Assembly: GCF_003054445.1 (NCBI RefSeq)
Contig: NC_042506.1
Coordinates: 627,501 to 691,500 of the forward strand
Length of the DNA stretch: 64,000 nt
Direction: 5' to 3'
Source of the DNA: Pichia kudriavzevii
Lineage: Eukaryota; Ascomycota; Pichiomycetes; Pichiales; Pichiaceae
Shown here: in pieces, positions 1 through 8,682 of the stretch
Layout of the letters: each line of letters begins with the position of its first letter
Numbering within the stretch: the first letter of the stretch is position 1
The notes under the pieces: generated by a model
What the model saw: only the letters and a program-made list of their open reading frames with translations
Told to the model about the DNA's origin: nothing
Databases searched by the model: none
Program-made: the position numbers and the translations under genes

Positions 1-34
1 TACTTCCTCAAAATTGGAAACATTTGGCTCTCAT

Positions 35-2041
35 ATGAACGGGGAAAGTATTACCCCCGATACAATGAGGAAATCACACACACTATTATCCAAAATTACC
101 ACCATACAGCTGAACGATACACAAGTAGTCCCGCTGAAAAACCGTCGAGGACTGTTATCAAGCTTATGTCTTATTCCAGAGTATCAGGATGCAAGAGAGC
201 TTCCAACATCATTGAGAAGGTTCATTGTTTTTATCATTGCATTCTGTGCAATGTTAGGCCCTATGGGTACATCAATTTTGTTACCTGCTTCGGACGATGC
301 TGTAGAAAACTTGAAAACAAATATAACGATGCTTAATATTGCAATTGGTGTGTATCTCATTACGCTTGGTGTTATCCCATTGTGGTGGAGTAATTTTTCG
401 GAGAGGCACGGTAGACGATCAATATACATCATCTCATTTATTATGTATTTGTGTTTTACAATCGGCTGTGCTCTAGCTAAAGATGTTAATATGCTCATTG
501 GATTTCGTGTATTGAGCGGTGGTTGTGCTGCAAGTGTTCAAAGTGTTGGTGCTGGTACTATCGGTGACTTATACCCGATAACAAAGAGGGGTGCAGCAAT
601 GGGACTATTCTACCTCGGACCTCTAGCTGGACCTCTATTGAGTCCTATTATAGGTGGTGCGATTACTAGTAATCCCAGATTCGGCTGGAGGGCAACGCAG
701 TGGTTCTTAATATGTTTGAGTGGGGGTTGTTGTATATTAATTATTTTTTTTTTACCTGAAACATTAAGAAAACAGGATAATAAAGATGCTATTAGGAAAA
801 TTTTACGGGAAAGACTTAGAAACAAAAGAAACCCAGAAGATACAGAGTCGAACGTTACTACAGAAAATAAAGACCTTAGTGACACAAATGATAAAGATTC
901 TTTATTGTCACCTTCAAACAACAAAATAACGCCAGCATCATCTGGCACCCCATCCAATGCAAATAACACTAGAGATGATAACGAAGCAATCAATGAGCAA
1001 GAAGTGGAGCGCCTAAACACACTATTAAGCAAAATTTCTACACGTGTATCGTTCGGAAGTAGAAGCAGGAGAGGATCTTTCGTATCTGTTGTCCCTCAAG
1101 GGGGGGGAAACAACTCCAATCGCGTTGGTGATAATGAGGAAAATATTGATGCGTTGGCAATTGATGAAGACGAAGCGCCTGTAATTGATTCGGTTGCGCC
1201 ATTATCCAAAGTTCCCACAAAGGGGATTATCAACATAGAAGATTACAGTAGAAACAAAAATGATGAAATCGCAAACGAACTCGATCAAATACAAGATATC
1301 GAAAAACGTGGTAGAATAGCTTTGCTCAAACGTTACACTAAGATATACTTGTATGGTCCATTGAAAGCTTTCACGTTTATGAGGTACCCCCCTGTATTCT
1401 TATCCATTGCGTATTCTGCACCGTGTTTTGCTGCTTTGTATGTTCAAAACATGACTTTGACTTATATGTATTCGAGGTCACCGTATAATTTCTCCTCTGT
1501 TTTGGTTGGTTTAGTCTACATTCCAAATTCGGTGACCTATTTCATTGCTTCTATTTGGGGTGGAAAGTTCAACGACTATTTATTGAAAAAAAAAATTGAA
1601 AAATATGGTATTGTAGCTCCGGAAGCCAGGTTTGGTATCAATGTGTATGTTGCGGCCGCAATGCTCCCTGGATCTATGCTAATCACAGGGTGGTGTTTGG
1701 ATTACAAGGAGCAATGGGTTACTCCATTGGTTGGTACTGCATTGTTTGGGTTTGCTCAAATGATTGTCATTGGTGTAACTGTCACTTATCTTGCGGATTG
1801 TTTACCTGGTAAAGGGGCGACTGGAATTGCATTAAGTAATTTTGTAAGAATGATCATGGCAGCAGGAGTCTCTTTTGCAACTGAGCCATTGATCAAAGCA
1901 ATGGGGGTTGGGCCACTATTTAGCATGTGTGCTGGTATCACGGCTGTTTTAAGTGTTTTGTTGGTTGTTATTATCAGATATGGTGATCATTGGCGAGAGA
2001 CTTACAACCTAGAAAAACTATACGATATCGTAGATGACTGA
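35..2041 (+). CDS. MFS drug:H+ antiporter, QDR3/DTR1-like (5' end at window edge)
   Basis: This is a major facilitator superfamily transporter of the fungal DHA1 group, predicted to export drugs, polyamines or other small compounds across the plasma membrane. About twelve hydrophobic segments are visible, six on each side of a long hydrophilic loop (roughly residues 245-445). The loop is rich in Ser, Asn and acidic residues, as in the QDR3/DTR1 branch. Typical MFS signatures are present, for example SERHGRRS after the second membrane segment. The start is uncertain: the first ATG is at position 35 (668 aa), but the frame stays open to the left edge, so the true start may lie outside the window. 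Length fits S. cerevisiae Qdr3 (about 690 aa). Family assignment is firm; the exact orthologue and substrate are inferred. Confidence 0.85.
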   Translation: MNGESITPDTMRKSHTLLSKITTIQLNDTQVVPLKNRRGLLSSLCLIPEYQDARELPTSLRRFIVFIIAFCAMLGPMGTSILLPASDDAVENLKTNITMLNIAIGVYLITLGVIPLWWSNFSERHGRRSIYIISFIMYLCFTIGCALAKDVNMLIGFRVLSGGCAASVQSVGAGTIGDLYPITKRGAAMGLFYLGPLAGPLLSPIIGGAITSNPRFGWRATQWFLICLSGGCCILIIFFLPETLRKQDNKDAIRKILRERLRNKRNPEDTESNVTTENKDLSDTNDKDSLLSPSNNKITPASSGTPSNANNTRDDNEAINEQEVERLNTLLSKISTRVSFGSRSRRGSFVSVVPQGGGNNSNRVGDNEENIDALAIDEDEAPVIDSVAPLSKVPTKGIINIEDYSRNKNDEIANELDQIQDIEKRGRIALLKRYTKIYLYGPLKAFTFMRYPPVFLSIAYSAPCFAALYVQNMTLTYMYSRSPYNFSSVLVGLVYIPNSVTYFIASIWGGKFNDYLLKKKIEKYGIVAPEARFGINVYVAAAMLPGSMLITGWCLDYKEQWVTPLVGTALFGFAQMIVIGVTVTYLADCLPGKGATGIALSNFVRMIMAAGVSFATEPLIKAMGVGPLFSMCAGITAVLSVLLVVIIRYGDHWRETYNLEKLYDIVDD

Positions 2042-2138
2042 CCAACCGGTGAAAATTATCAACTTTTGTGCTTTTAATACTAGCGGTTATACCTATAGCT
2101 CTGTGTACAAAAAAAAATGTTTACGATTACTACAAGAA

Positions 2139-3305
2139 TCATACTTTTTTTGGAGGTGGTGGTGGTGGCGGTGGTAGTCCCGTATGTGCTGAAGAATTCT
2201 CTGACGTTTTTGCGGTAGAGTTATTATCATTCAATTTAGTCTGTTCATCGAAATAAGCTTCTAGATTCACTGCAGCATGTTTGTTTAGATTACGTTTCCT
2301 ACTCGCAAATGCAGTACGAGCGGCTTGTTCAATTGAATCCCCTTCACCTTCACTGACAAAGTTAGGAGCAGTTACTTTTCTAGGCAAAAATTCAGGGGGT
2401 TGCGTTAACGGAACCTCTGGAACTATGTTCCCATTGACCACATTATCTTGCGCTAGCACATCCTTGGCTTCCAGGGTACTCTCAAATTTACCAAAAACTT
2501 CAGGAATACGATGTAAAAGTCCATAACCAATGTCACAACCTAGCACACCCCTTCCGCCCCATATTGTGCCTGATCTTAAAACTACTGTAACAGGTCTAAC
2601 ACTATCGGAATCATAATTGTAGACGTACAATAAGAGCTCACAGCCATCACCATTCTTGGCATATTGGCCCTGCAAGACTTTAGATAACAAATCTTCACCC
2701 CCTGTTGCAAGTAGCCCATCTTGAGCCTGCAGGATGTATTCCCCAGGGTATATACCTGAAATATATGCTGGAGATTTTGGATGTACTTTCAACACATGCC
2801 AGGTATAAAAACCAGCCTTTATGGGGGTTAGCTGGAAAGATATACCTAAATTGGGGCTCCATGGTAGTGCGTTTTCCGATGCTTGGTTTTCATCCAGACT
2901 AATTTCATTAAATGAATTCAATGATCGAGAAATTGCGTCTTTGACTTCTTGTGGAGTAACCACAACGTCTCTTATGATAGAGCCTTTTGATGAGAAAACT
3001 GTGAAAGTTATGTTATTGTTGGCCACTTCAACTTCGTGTCTGATGTAACCAAAGAAGTTTTCATAATTAACCGAACCCGTTTGATGGTTGATTTGCAAAT
3101 AGGCGTTGATATCATTACCATTCATCCTCAATATAAAGTCGAACCATGACTCAAAACCGCATTTTGCTCCTATGGAATCTGGTTTGACTGATAGTATACG
3201 CAATCCTTGGCGTGATTCATCAATTTCAGCGTTTTGATGTATGATGCTTTCATTAGAAAGCTGTGATTCTATTGTACTGACTAACTTCTTTGCAAAGCCA
3301 AACAT
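2139..3305 (-). CDS. GRH1: GRASP65/55-family Golgi and ER-exit-site protein Grh1
   Basis: This is a golgin-associated GRASP protein that works at ER exit sites and the early Golgi in COPII vesicle traffic and unconventional secretion. It has two PDZ-like GRASP repeats (about residues 30-120 and 150-265). The family blocks QDGLLATGGE, LLLYVYN and GCDIGYGLLHRIP are all present. The C-terminus is low complexity and ends in a run of eight prolines followed by KKV. I chose the ATG at 3305 because it gives the N-terminus MFGFAKK, close to the Met-Phe start and amphipathic helix of yeast Grh1; the frame upstream is open but lacks another ATG. The product is 388 aa, close to the yeast length. It is divergent from SUA5 with about 220 bp between the starts. 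Confidence 0.92.
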   Translation of the reverse strand: MFGFAKKLVSTIESQLSNESIIHQNAEIDESRQGLRILSVKPDSIGAKCGFESWFDFILRMNGNDINAYLQINHQTGSVNYENFFGYIRHEVEVANNNITFTVFSSKGSIIRDVVVTPQEVKDAISRSLNSFNEISLDENQASENALPWSPNLGISFQLTPIKAGFYTWHVLKVHPKSPAYISGIYPGEYILQAQDGLLATGGEDLLSKVLQGQYAKNGDGCELLLYVYNYDSDSVRPVTVVLRSGTIWGGRGVLGCDIGYGLLHRIPEVFGKFESTLEAKDVLAQDNVVNGNIVPEVPLTQPPEFLPRKVTAPNFVSEGEGDSIEQAARTAFASRKRNLNKHAAVNLEAYFDEQTKLNDNNSTAKTSENSSAHTGLPPPPPPPPKKV

Positions 3306-3525
3306 ACTGAACACAGACCTTGAGTGTATCACCAAGGTTTGAACGACACATCAACTGCTCGTGTTTTCGGTGTGTTGATTTTTTTTTTCGGCACCTGCAT
3401 CAATTATGTGGAGCCTCGAGCTTCTTTAGCACAAAATCTTCAGAGAACCTTCACTGAATTTTTTTTTTTCCAGTTCAAGTAACATTAGTAAAAGTCTCCT
3501 TGCATCAGCTTCAACTGAACTGTAG

Positions 3526-4686
3526 ATGTTCATTAGGCGGCGCTTCTTTAGCATTATTGGCAGAGCTATGAATGGTACACAGCAATACGAGACAGAAGTC
3601 TTGAAAGTTAATCCCTCTACTATTATCATTAATGATGAAAAAAAGTCAATAGAATTTACTAATAGTGAAACTAAGAAAGCTATCGAGACAGCAGCTAGTT
3701 TGTTAAGAAGCTCACAAGTGGTGGGCTTTCCAACCGAAACTGTTTATGGCTTAGGTGCTAGTTCGTTGTCATCAGATGCGGTTACAAAAATATATGAGGC
3801 CAAAAACAGACCTGCTGATAATCCTTTGATTTCACACATCTCTTCAGTTGACATGATTAAAAATGTTTTCAAAACCGAAGTACCTGAAATATACAACCCA
3901 CTAATATCTAAATTTTGGCCGGGGCCATTAAGTATAATTCTACCGGTTTCCGATGACTGTCCGGTATCTCCAGTGGTAACTGCTGGACAAAATACCTTTG
4001 CCGTTAGGATGCCTGAAAACAAAATTGCCAGAGCCTTGATACAAGTTTCCAATTTACCACTAGCTGCGCCTTCTGCTAATGCATCAACCAGGCCGTCACC
4101 AACTAAAGCAGAACACGTTCTACATGATCTGAATGGTAGAATCCCGTTGATTCTAGATGGTGGATTGTGTGATGTGGGGTTAGAAAGTACGGTTGTAGAT
4201 GGTACAGTGGACCCACCCATGCTCTTAAGACCGGGAGGAGTGAGTTTAGAAGAAATTCGTAAACTTGGTCATGGATGGGAAAACATCGTTTTAGGTAAGA
4301 AGACAGCAGGACAGTATGAAAAAGTCCGTACGCCTGGAATGAAATATAAACATTATTCTCCTACAGCCAGAGTGATTCTTTTCGAAAATTTTGATAAGCT
4401 GGAGTCTGCAATTGATACATATCTAAAAAACAGTACAATCACGAGCAACACAAAAATTGCTGTTTTGACTACCAAACATTGGGACACTAGTGGCGGGGGG
4501 AATTTGGTTATACCTCTCGGAAAAGAGGGAGAAGAAATTCAGCGTAATCTATTTGCGGCTTTAAGAGACGCAGATGCACAGGAGGTTGACCTAATTTTTG
4601 TTGAAGGTGTTGATGAGGGTGAACAGGGATTAGCAATCATGAACAGATTGTCAAAAGCTGCAAGTGACATAATATCGAATAAGTAG
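3526..4686 (+). CDS. SUA5: Threonylcarbamoyl-AMP synthase Sua5 (tRNA t6A37 synthesis)
   Basis: Sua5 makes threonylcarbamoyl-AMP from threonine, bicarbonate and ATP, the first step of the t6A modification at position 37 of ANN-decoding tRNAs. The YrdC-type domain spans about residues 45-240 (blocks GFPTETVYGLG, KNRPADNPL, FWPGPLS, PSANAS, STVVD, RPGG). It is followed by the PGMKYKHYSP linker and the C-terminal Sua5 domain. The 386 aa fit the family. There are two in-frame ATGs, at 3526 and 3568; the first adds a short basic and aromatic extension (FIRRRFF) that could act as a mitochondrial presequence. The 3' end lies about 130 bp from the 3' end of convergent PDI1. Confidence 0.95.
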   Translation: MFIRRRFFSIIGRAMNGTQQYETEVLKVNPSTIIINDEKKSIEFTNSETKKAIETAASLLRSSQVVGFPTETVYGLGASSLSSDAVTKIYEAKNRPADNPLISHISSVDMIKNVFKTEVPEIYNPLISKFWPGPLSIILPVSDDCPVSPVVTAGQNTFAVRMPENKIARALIQVSNLPLAAPSANASTRPSPTKAEHVLHDLNGRIPLILDGGLCDVGLESTVVDGTVDPPMLLRPGGVSLEEIRKLGHGWENIVLGKKTAGQYEKVRTPGMKYKHYSPTARVILFENFDKLESAIDTYLKNSTITSNTKIAVLTTKHWDTSGGGNLVIPLGKEGEEIQRNLFAALRDADAQEVDLIFVEGVDEGEQGLAIMNRLSKAASDIISNK

Positions 4687-4814
4687 GTTTCCAAGTTCTA
4701 GCATTGAGAATAGTCAAACCGTTTGAGTATTTTCAGTGTTTTGTACAATACGTTTATAAAAATAAAGTGGGTAACTACATCAATAATCAGTTGTTAACTA
4801 GGTAGAATAGAACA

Positions 4815-6383
4815 TCATAGCTCATCATGAGCATTCTCGTTTTCTGCTGCTGCTTCTGGTGCTTCGGTTTCTTGAGCACCAGTGGCGGTAGATTCAACTT
4901 CTTCTTTTGCATCTCCAAACGCATCGATCTTCAGAGAACCATGTTCCTTGATGAACTCTGCCATTGATTCTAAAGATCTGTTCTCTTCATAGTAAACAGG
5001 TTCAGAACCATCCGCTGGGAACAAAACTAAGGTTGGGTAACCTTGAATTTCAACACCTTCCACATCATTTTGGGTATGATCTATTTCGGCAACTATGACA
5101 TCTTTTCCTTCAAATAGAGAAGCTAGTTCTTCAAAGACAGGAGCTAATTTTTTACAGTGACCACACCATGGTGCATAATATTTAACAAAGACATCCTTCT
5201 TGGAATTAACAATAGCGTCATGTTCTGCACCAACTAAGTGATAAACAGAAGAGTTTTGGGATTCTGGAATTGGTTCAGATTTAACAATAGGATCTAATTT
5301 ACCTGCCTTGAACTTTTGAACAAATTGTGGAATATCGTTGTTGTCTAACTCCTTGGATTGATCAATACCGTATTTCTTATTAGACTCAAGATCATGTATA
5401 ACGAATAGAGGGAATTCTTCTTGCATATTCAAATTTTGGGCATGTAAACCGAATTGAGCCGCATCCAAGCCAACAAAGTTTAATTCACCTCTGTACTTCT
5501 TTGCCAATTTTTTGATAATTGGTTCAGCAACATCTCTTTCCTCGGTGGAAGAATAAAAGTAGTATGCCAATGGAATGCCGGCTGAGGTATAAGCTTGGTA
5601 GGTTGCGCCGTTAATCTCACCAAATAATGGCTTTGACTCAACATCAATAAACTCAACCAAGCGGTCTGCTTCTTCGCCAATGTCTTCCCCCTTATAAACA
5701 GATGCATCGTCAACGGTTTCACCCTTTCTGAAAACAACATAAGAAGGTTTTTTACCGTTAGCATACTTTTTCACGTAATCTTTATCTGAGGTTGAAGCAA
5801 AGGTGAAATGCTCCTTATACTTGTTAGCAACGTCATAAAAAGTAGTATTTGAAGCAGATTCTTCAGCACCTTCTGGTAAGATTTGGAGAATGAAAGATTC
5901 GGTTAAATCACCAACCTTTGCATCAATTTCTTTACCATCAGTGAAAACTTGGACGGCTGGTAAGGTTAGTTTGACCATATAGCTTTGGATGGAATCCGAG
6001 GATCTTTGACCAGGATAGTCGGAAATATTTTCGGTGTCTCCCTTGAAAACCTTCAAGGTTGGGTAACCTCTAATCTCAAAATCAGCACATAGATCTCTCT
6101 CCTCGGTACAATCAATTTGAGCTAGTTTAATCTCAGGATGGGTTTCAACCAATGAATCCGCTGCTGAGGCAAATTCTGGACCTAATCTCTTACAATGACC
6201 ACACCATGGAGCAAAGAATTCGGCCAACACATAAGGGTTAGATTCGATGAATTCCTTGAAGGTATCTTGGGTAAGCTTGACGACAGCAGAATCCTCTGGC
6301 GCAACAGCATCTTCAGCTCTGACTGAGAGGATGTTGGTAATTGCAGCCAAGACAGAAGTTATGGTTCTGATAGATAGTTGCAT
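4815..6383 (-). CDS. PDI1: Protein disulfide isomerase Pdi1
   Basis: This is the ER-lumenal oxidoreductase that forms and rearranges disulfides in secretory proteins. The N-terminal signal peptide covers about residues 1-23. There are four thioredoxin-like domains (a, b, b', a'), with catalytic CGHC motifs at residues 61-64 and 407-410, each in the context APWCGHCK. A Glu/Ala-rich acidic tail follows, and the protein ends in a perfect HDEL retrieval signal that does not depend on frame choice. The 522 aa match S. cerevisiae Pdi1 (522 aa). The upstream region carries a Hac1-type element (6505-6514), so induction by the unfolded protein response is likely. It is convergent with SUA5. Confidence 0.98.
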   Translation of the reverse strand: MQLSIRTITSVLAAITNILSVRAEDAVAPEDSAVVKLTQDTFKEFIESNPYVLAEFFAPWCGHCKRLGPEFASAADSLVETHPEIKLAQIDCTEERDLCADFEIRGYPTLKVFKGDTENISDYPGQRSSDSIQSYMVKLTLPAVQVFTDGKEIDAKVGDLTESFILQILPEGAEESASNTTFYDVANKYKEHFTFASTSDKDYVKKYANGKKPSYVVFRKGETVDDASVYKGEDIGEEADRLVEFIDVESKPLFGEINGATYQAYTSAGIPLAYYFYSSTEERDVAEPIIKKLAKKYRGELNFVGLDAAQFGLHAQNLNMQEEFPLFVIHDLESNKKYGIDQSKELDNNDIPQFVQKFKAGKLDPIVKSEPIPESQNSSVYHLVGAEHDAIVNSKKDVFVKYYAPWCGHCKKLAPVFEELASLFEGKDVIVAEIDHTQNDVEGVEIQGYPTLVLFPADGSEPVYYEENRSLESMAEFIKEHGSLKIDAFGDAKEEVESTATGAQETEAPEAAAENENAHDEL

Positions 6384-6504
6384 AATGAGTGTTAGTAAAT
6401 CGGTTTTTGATCCAAACTATGGCAGAAGAAAAACAATTGCCTTCAGGAACACCAAATTAAAATGTAAAGTTGCCATTAAAAAGCACGCCGCCTTTCTCGA
6501 CTAG

Positions 6505-6514
6505 CGACACGTCA
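6505..6514 (-). promoter_or_regulatory. Candidate unfolded-protein-response element upstream of PDI1
   Basis: Read on the PDI1 strand the site is TGACGTGTCG, about 122 bp before the PDI1 ATG. It shares the CGTGTCG core with the yeast KAR2 UPRE (CAGCGTGTCG) and the ACGTG bZIP half-site that Hac1/XBP1 proteins bind. Position and gene make sense; binding itself is inferred. Confidence 0.5.
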
Positions 6515-8231
6515 ACCTCTTTTTTTCTACAGCAGCGCTAGACATCATTTCAAAACAGGCACGAGGTCAGAAAGTGTACCACTCCAAAAGTCACAGTCGA
6601 AAACTTGGCCGACTTGTACGTTTTGCTTAGAGAAACTACAATAGCTGTAGTTGACAAATTGGACTCCTAGTGTTTACTTTCACCATTTGTCGATTCTTGG
6701 TGCTATTTAGTGCAACACAAATATTGAATTTAAGTTCCTTAACTAATGTTTTCATGAAACGATCAAGAAAATTTGAAAGTCACTGAGAGAATGGAAGGGG
6801 GGATGCACACGGTAAGAGAATTCTCTGATATCTGTAAGATCTGAAGCCGTTGGCTTGAAAATGAAGCCGACAGTTTGTCTCTAATTGGTGTAGGTAGTCT
6901 CTTAATCTTTTTACATGTACACTATAATTTGAGCTAAATAAAACAGGGGCAAGTGTCGATAGCTAAAAAAGACCTGTGACAATGATTACACTGACAGGTC
7001 ATAACTTTACAGTTATAGTAACTTCAAATGGAAGCCTGGTGTAAATAGAGCAGATTAGACGTTTGGTGGATAATGAAGACTCTAAAAAAAATTTGTGTCT
7101 TTGGATTCTAAGGACTCTCTTGATGCAGCATTCATTTTAAGGGAGTTTGATATTCATCTAGTTTCTGCACAATCCAGCTACATAAAAGCAACGTTATGTA
7201 TTTTCACTAAGATGTTCGCTATAAAGGTTTCGTTGAATGGTCAAAGCTAAGACGCTTAACATTATACCATATGTTTATCTTTTTCTCAAGATAGTTTTTA
7301 CCCCAATGTTTTTATATTTTTTAGGGTCGGCTCTTTTCTATGAATCGTCGAAACCTTTTGTGTATATGTTCACCCAATCAATGAAAGAAAGATTCCTCAA
7401 AGGTGTTTGCAGAGTATCAACCTCTGATTTAGAAAACAATTGTTCCTCTAATAACCACACTTTAAGTTTTTGAGAATGTCCCCGTTGATGAATAGAGACA
7501 ACTTCTGTTTATGTAGCTTTCAGTTGTGATGCGGGTATTTGCCTCTTCTTCGGGGTAATTGACACTCCCAAACAAAACACTAAAAAACATTTTGTAACTT
7601 TATGATTCAAGCGGGTGTCATTTGAGCTTCTTAACCAAGTAAGTCTAAAAGCTGAAAACGCAAGAGTATCAAAAGAACGTGCTAGCGCTCAGGTATTGAC
7701 TTGACTGTGTAGTTCCTTTATAGTGACTATATATGCGTGGCTGCCTGCTTTTATCGCTGTTCGGGTCAGTTCCTTGGATCTTAAAAAGCTGGCCTAAGAC
7801 TTTATGGTAGCATCTCAGATATAGCTAGAACGTTCATGTGGAAACATCATCTATCATACTGTTTGTTGTAACACTATTCGTGACTTAAAGTGAATATCTG
7901 TGATTTCTAGGTAGTATTGGATTTCGAATCTGGTAAGTATTATAACTAGAGAACATATTCTGGATAAACAAAAGGCTGCTCCGGCAAAATAGATCTGTCT
8001 AGCTTTTATCAGGTAAAATGGGTAGACACAAGACAATATTTCTAATCCTCTGATGATGATCCGTATAATTTCTGCAATGTGCATCTTTCTTTGCTGACAA
8101 ATGGAATTAAAGTGGCGCCTTCAATAAACACATGCTAAGGGAATTATTGCCGTTTAGTCTTCACCTGAAATTTAACTTTAATTCAAATTCCTATACTGAG
8201 TTCTTTGTGATGCATCAAATAAGCTTTTGCA

Positions 8232-8238
8232 CCACAGT
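8232..8238 (-). promoter_or_regulatory. Met31/32-like core (distal)
   Basis: ACTGTGG on the minus strand, about 450 bp before the permease start. It matches the core of the yeast Met31/Met32 site (AAACTGTGG). It is one of two copies in this promoter; the other is at 8553-8560. Short motif, so chance occurrence is possible. Confidence 0.25.
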
Positions 8239-8552
8239 GTGGCTTTGTTATTATGTGGTTTACTATGAATTGCTTAGAAAAGTATGTCTGTTTCTGTATT
8301 TGTTTATTGATATATCCAAAAATACATCAGATTATACTAGAACCTCGAATTTGAAGGTTTGTAATCGTTATTATAAGCAGATGTGCTCTTGGTGATACTT
8401 AACATGAACTTGAAAATAGTACCAGGTATGAAAACCACACTTCATACTCTAGTCGCACTGATGGAAAGCCTCACATAGCAAGAATATCAAATTGAACGGG
8501 TCGGTGATGAGTATCTTTTTTTTTTTTACATGTAGCTGTGTTACTTATATAT

Positions 8553-8560
8553 ACTGTGGC
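8553..8560 (+). promoter_or_regulatory. Met31/32-like core (proximal)
   Basis: ACTGTGGC on the plus strand, 123 bp before the ATG of the MUP-type permease, at a usual activator distance. It matches AAACTGTGGC except at the first positions. In yeast this element recruits the Met4 activator to sulfur genes, which fits a methionine/cysteine permease. Confidence 0.35.
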
Positions 8561-8682
8561 ATGAACATTGACTTCATCGGGAATCAAAAAAAAATAGTTT
8601 AAATAGAGTACGATTGGACCCATAGGATCCTAAAATTACTATATGTATCTTAAAACTATGTAAAACTCTATCAATAATCACC

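Larger units (their letters stand above)
6515..8682. other. Large gene-poor gap between PDI1 and the permease
   Basis: About 2.2 kb has no recognised gene. Three short ATG frames are hydrophobic but unlike any family I know: 7237-7473 (+, 78 aa), 7854-8084 (-, 76 aa) and 8132-8395 (+, 87 aa). They resemble chance frames in AT-rich DNA. The PDI1 promoter occupies the left end and the permease promoter the right end, with Met31/32-like cores at 8232-8238 and 8553-8560. I see no tRNA, transposon end or long repeat. A decayed gene or a non-coding RNA cannot be excluded. Confidence 0.4.

Noticed and set aside
8041-8097. Possible box C/D snoRNA (ATGATGA at 8053-8059, CTGA at 8094-8097)
   Set aside because: The boxes are too close together, and the flanks do not pair into a terminal stem.
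7237-8395. Three short hydrophobic frames as real genes
   Set aside because: They match no family I know, lie on both strands, and are within the length expected by chance in AT-rich DNA. I left them inside the gap entry.
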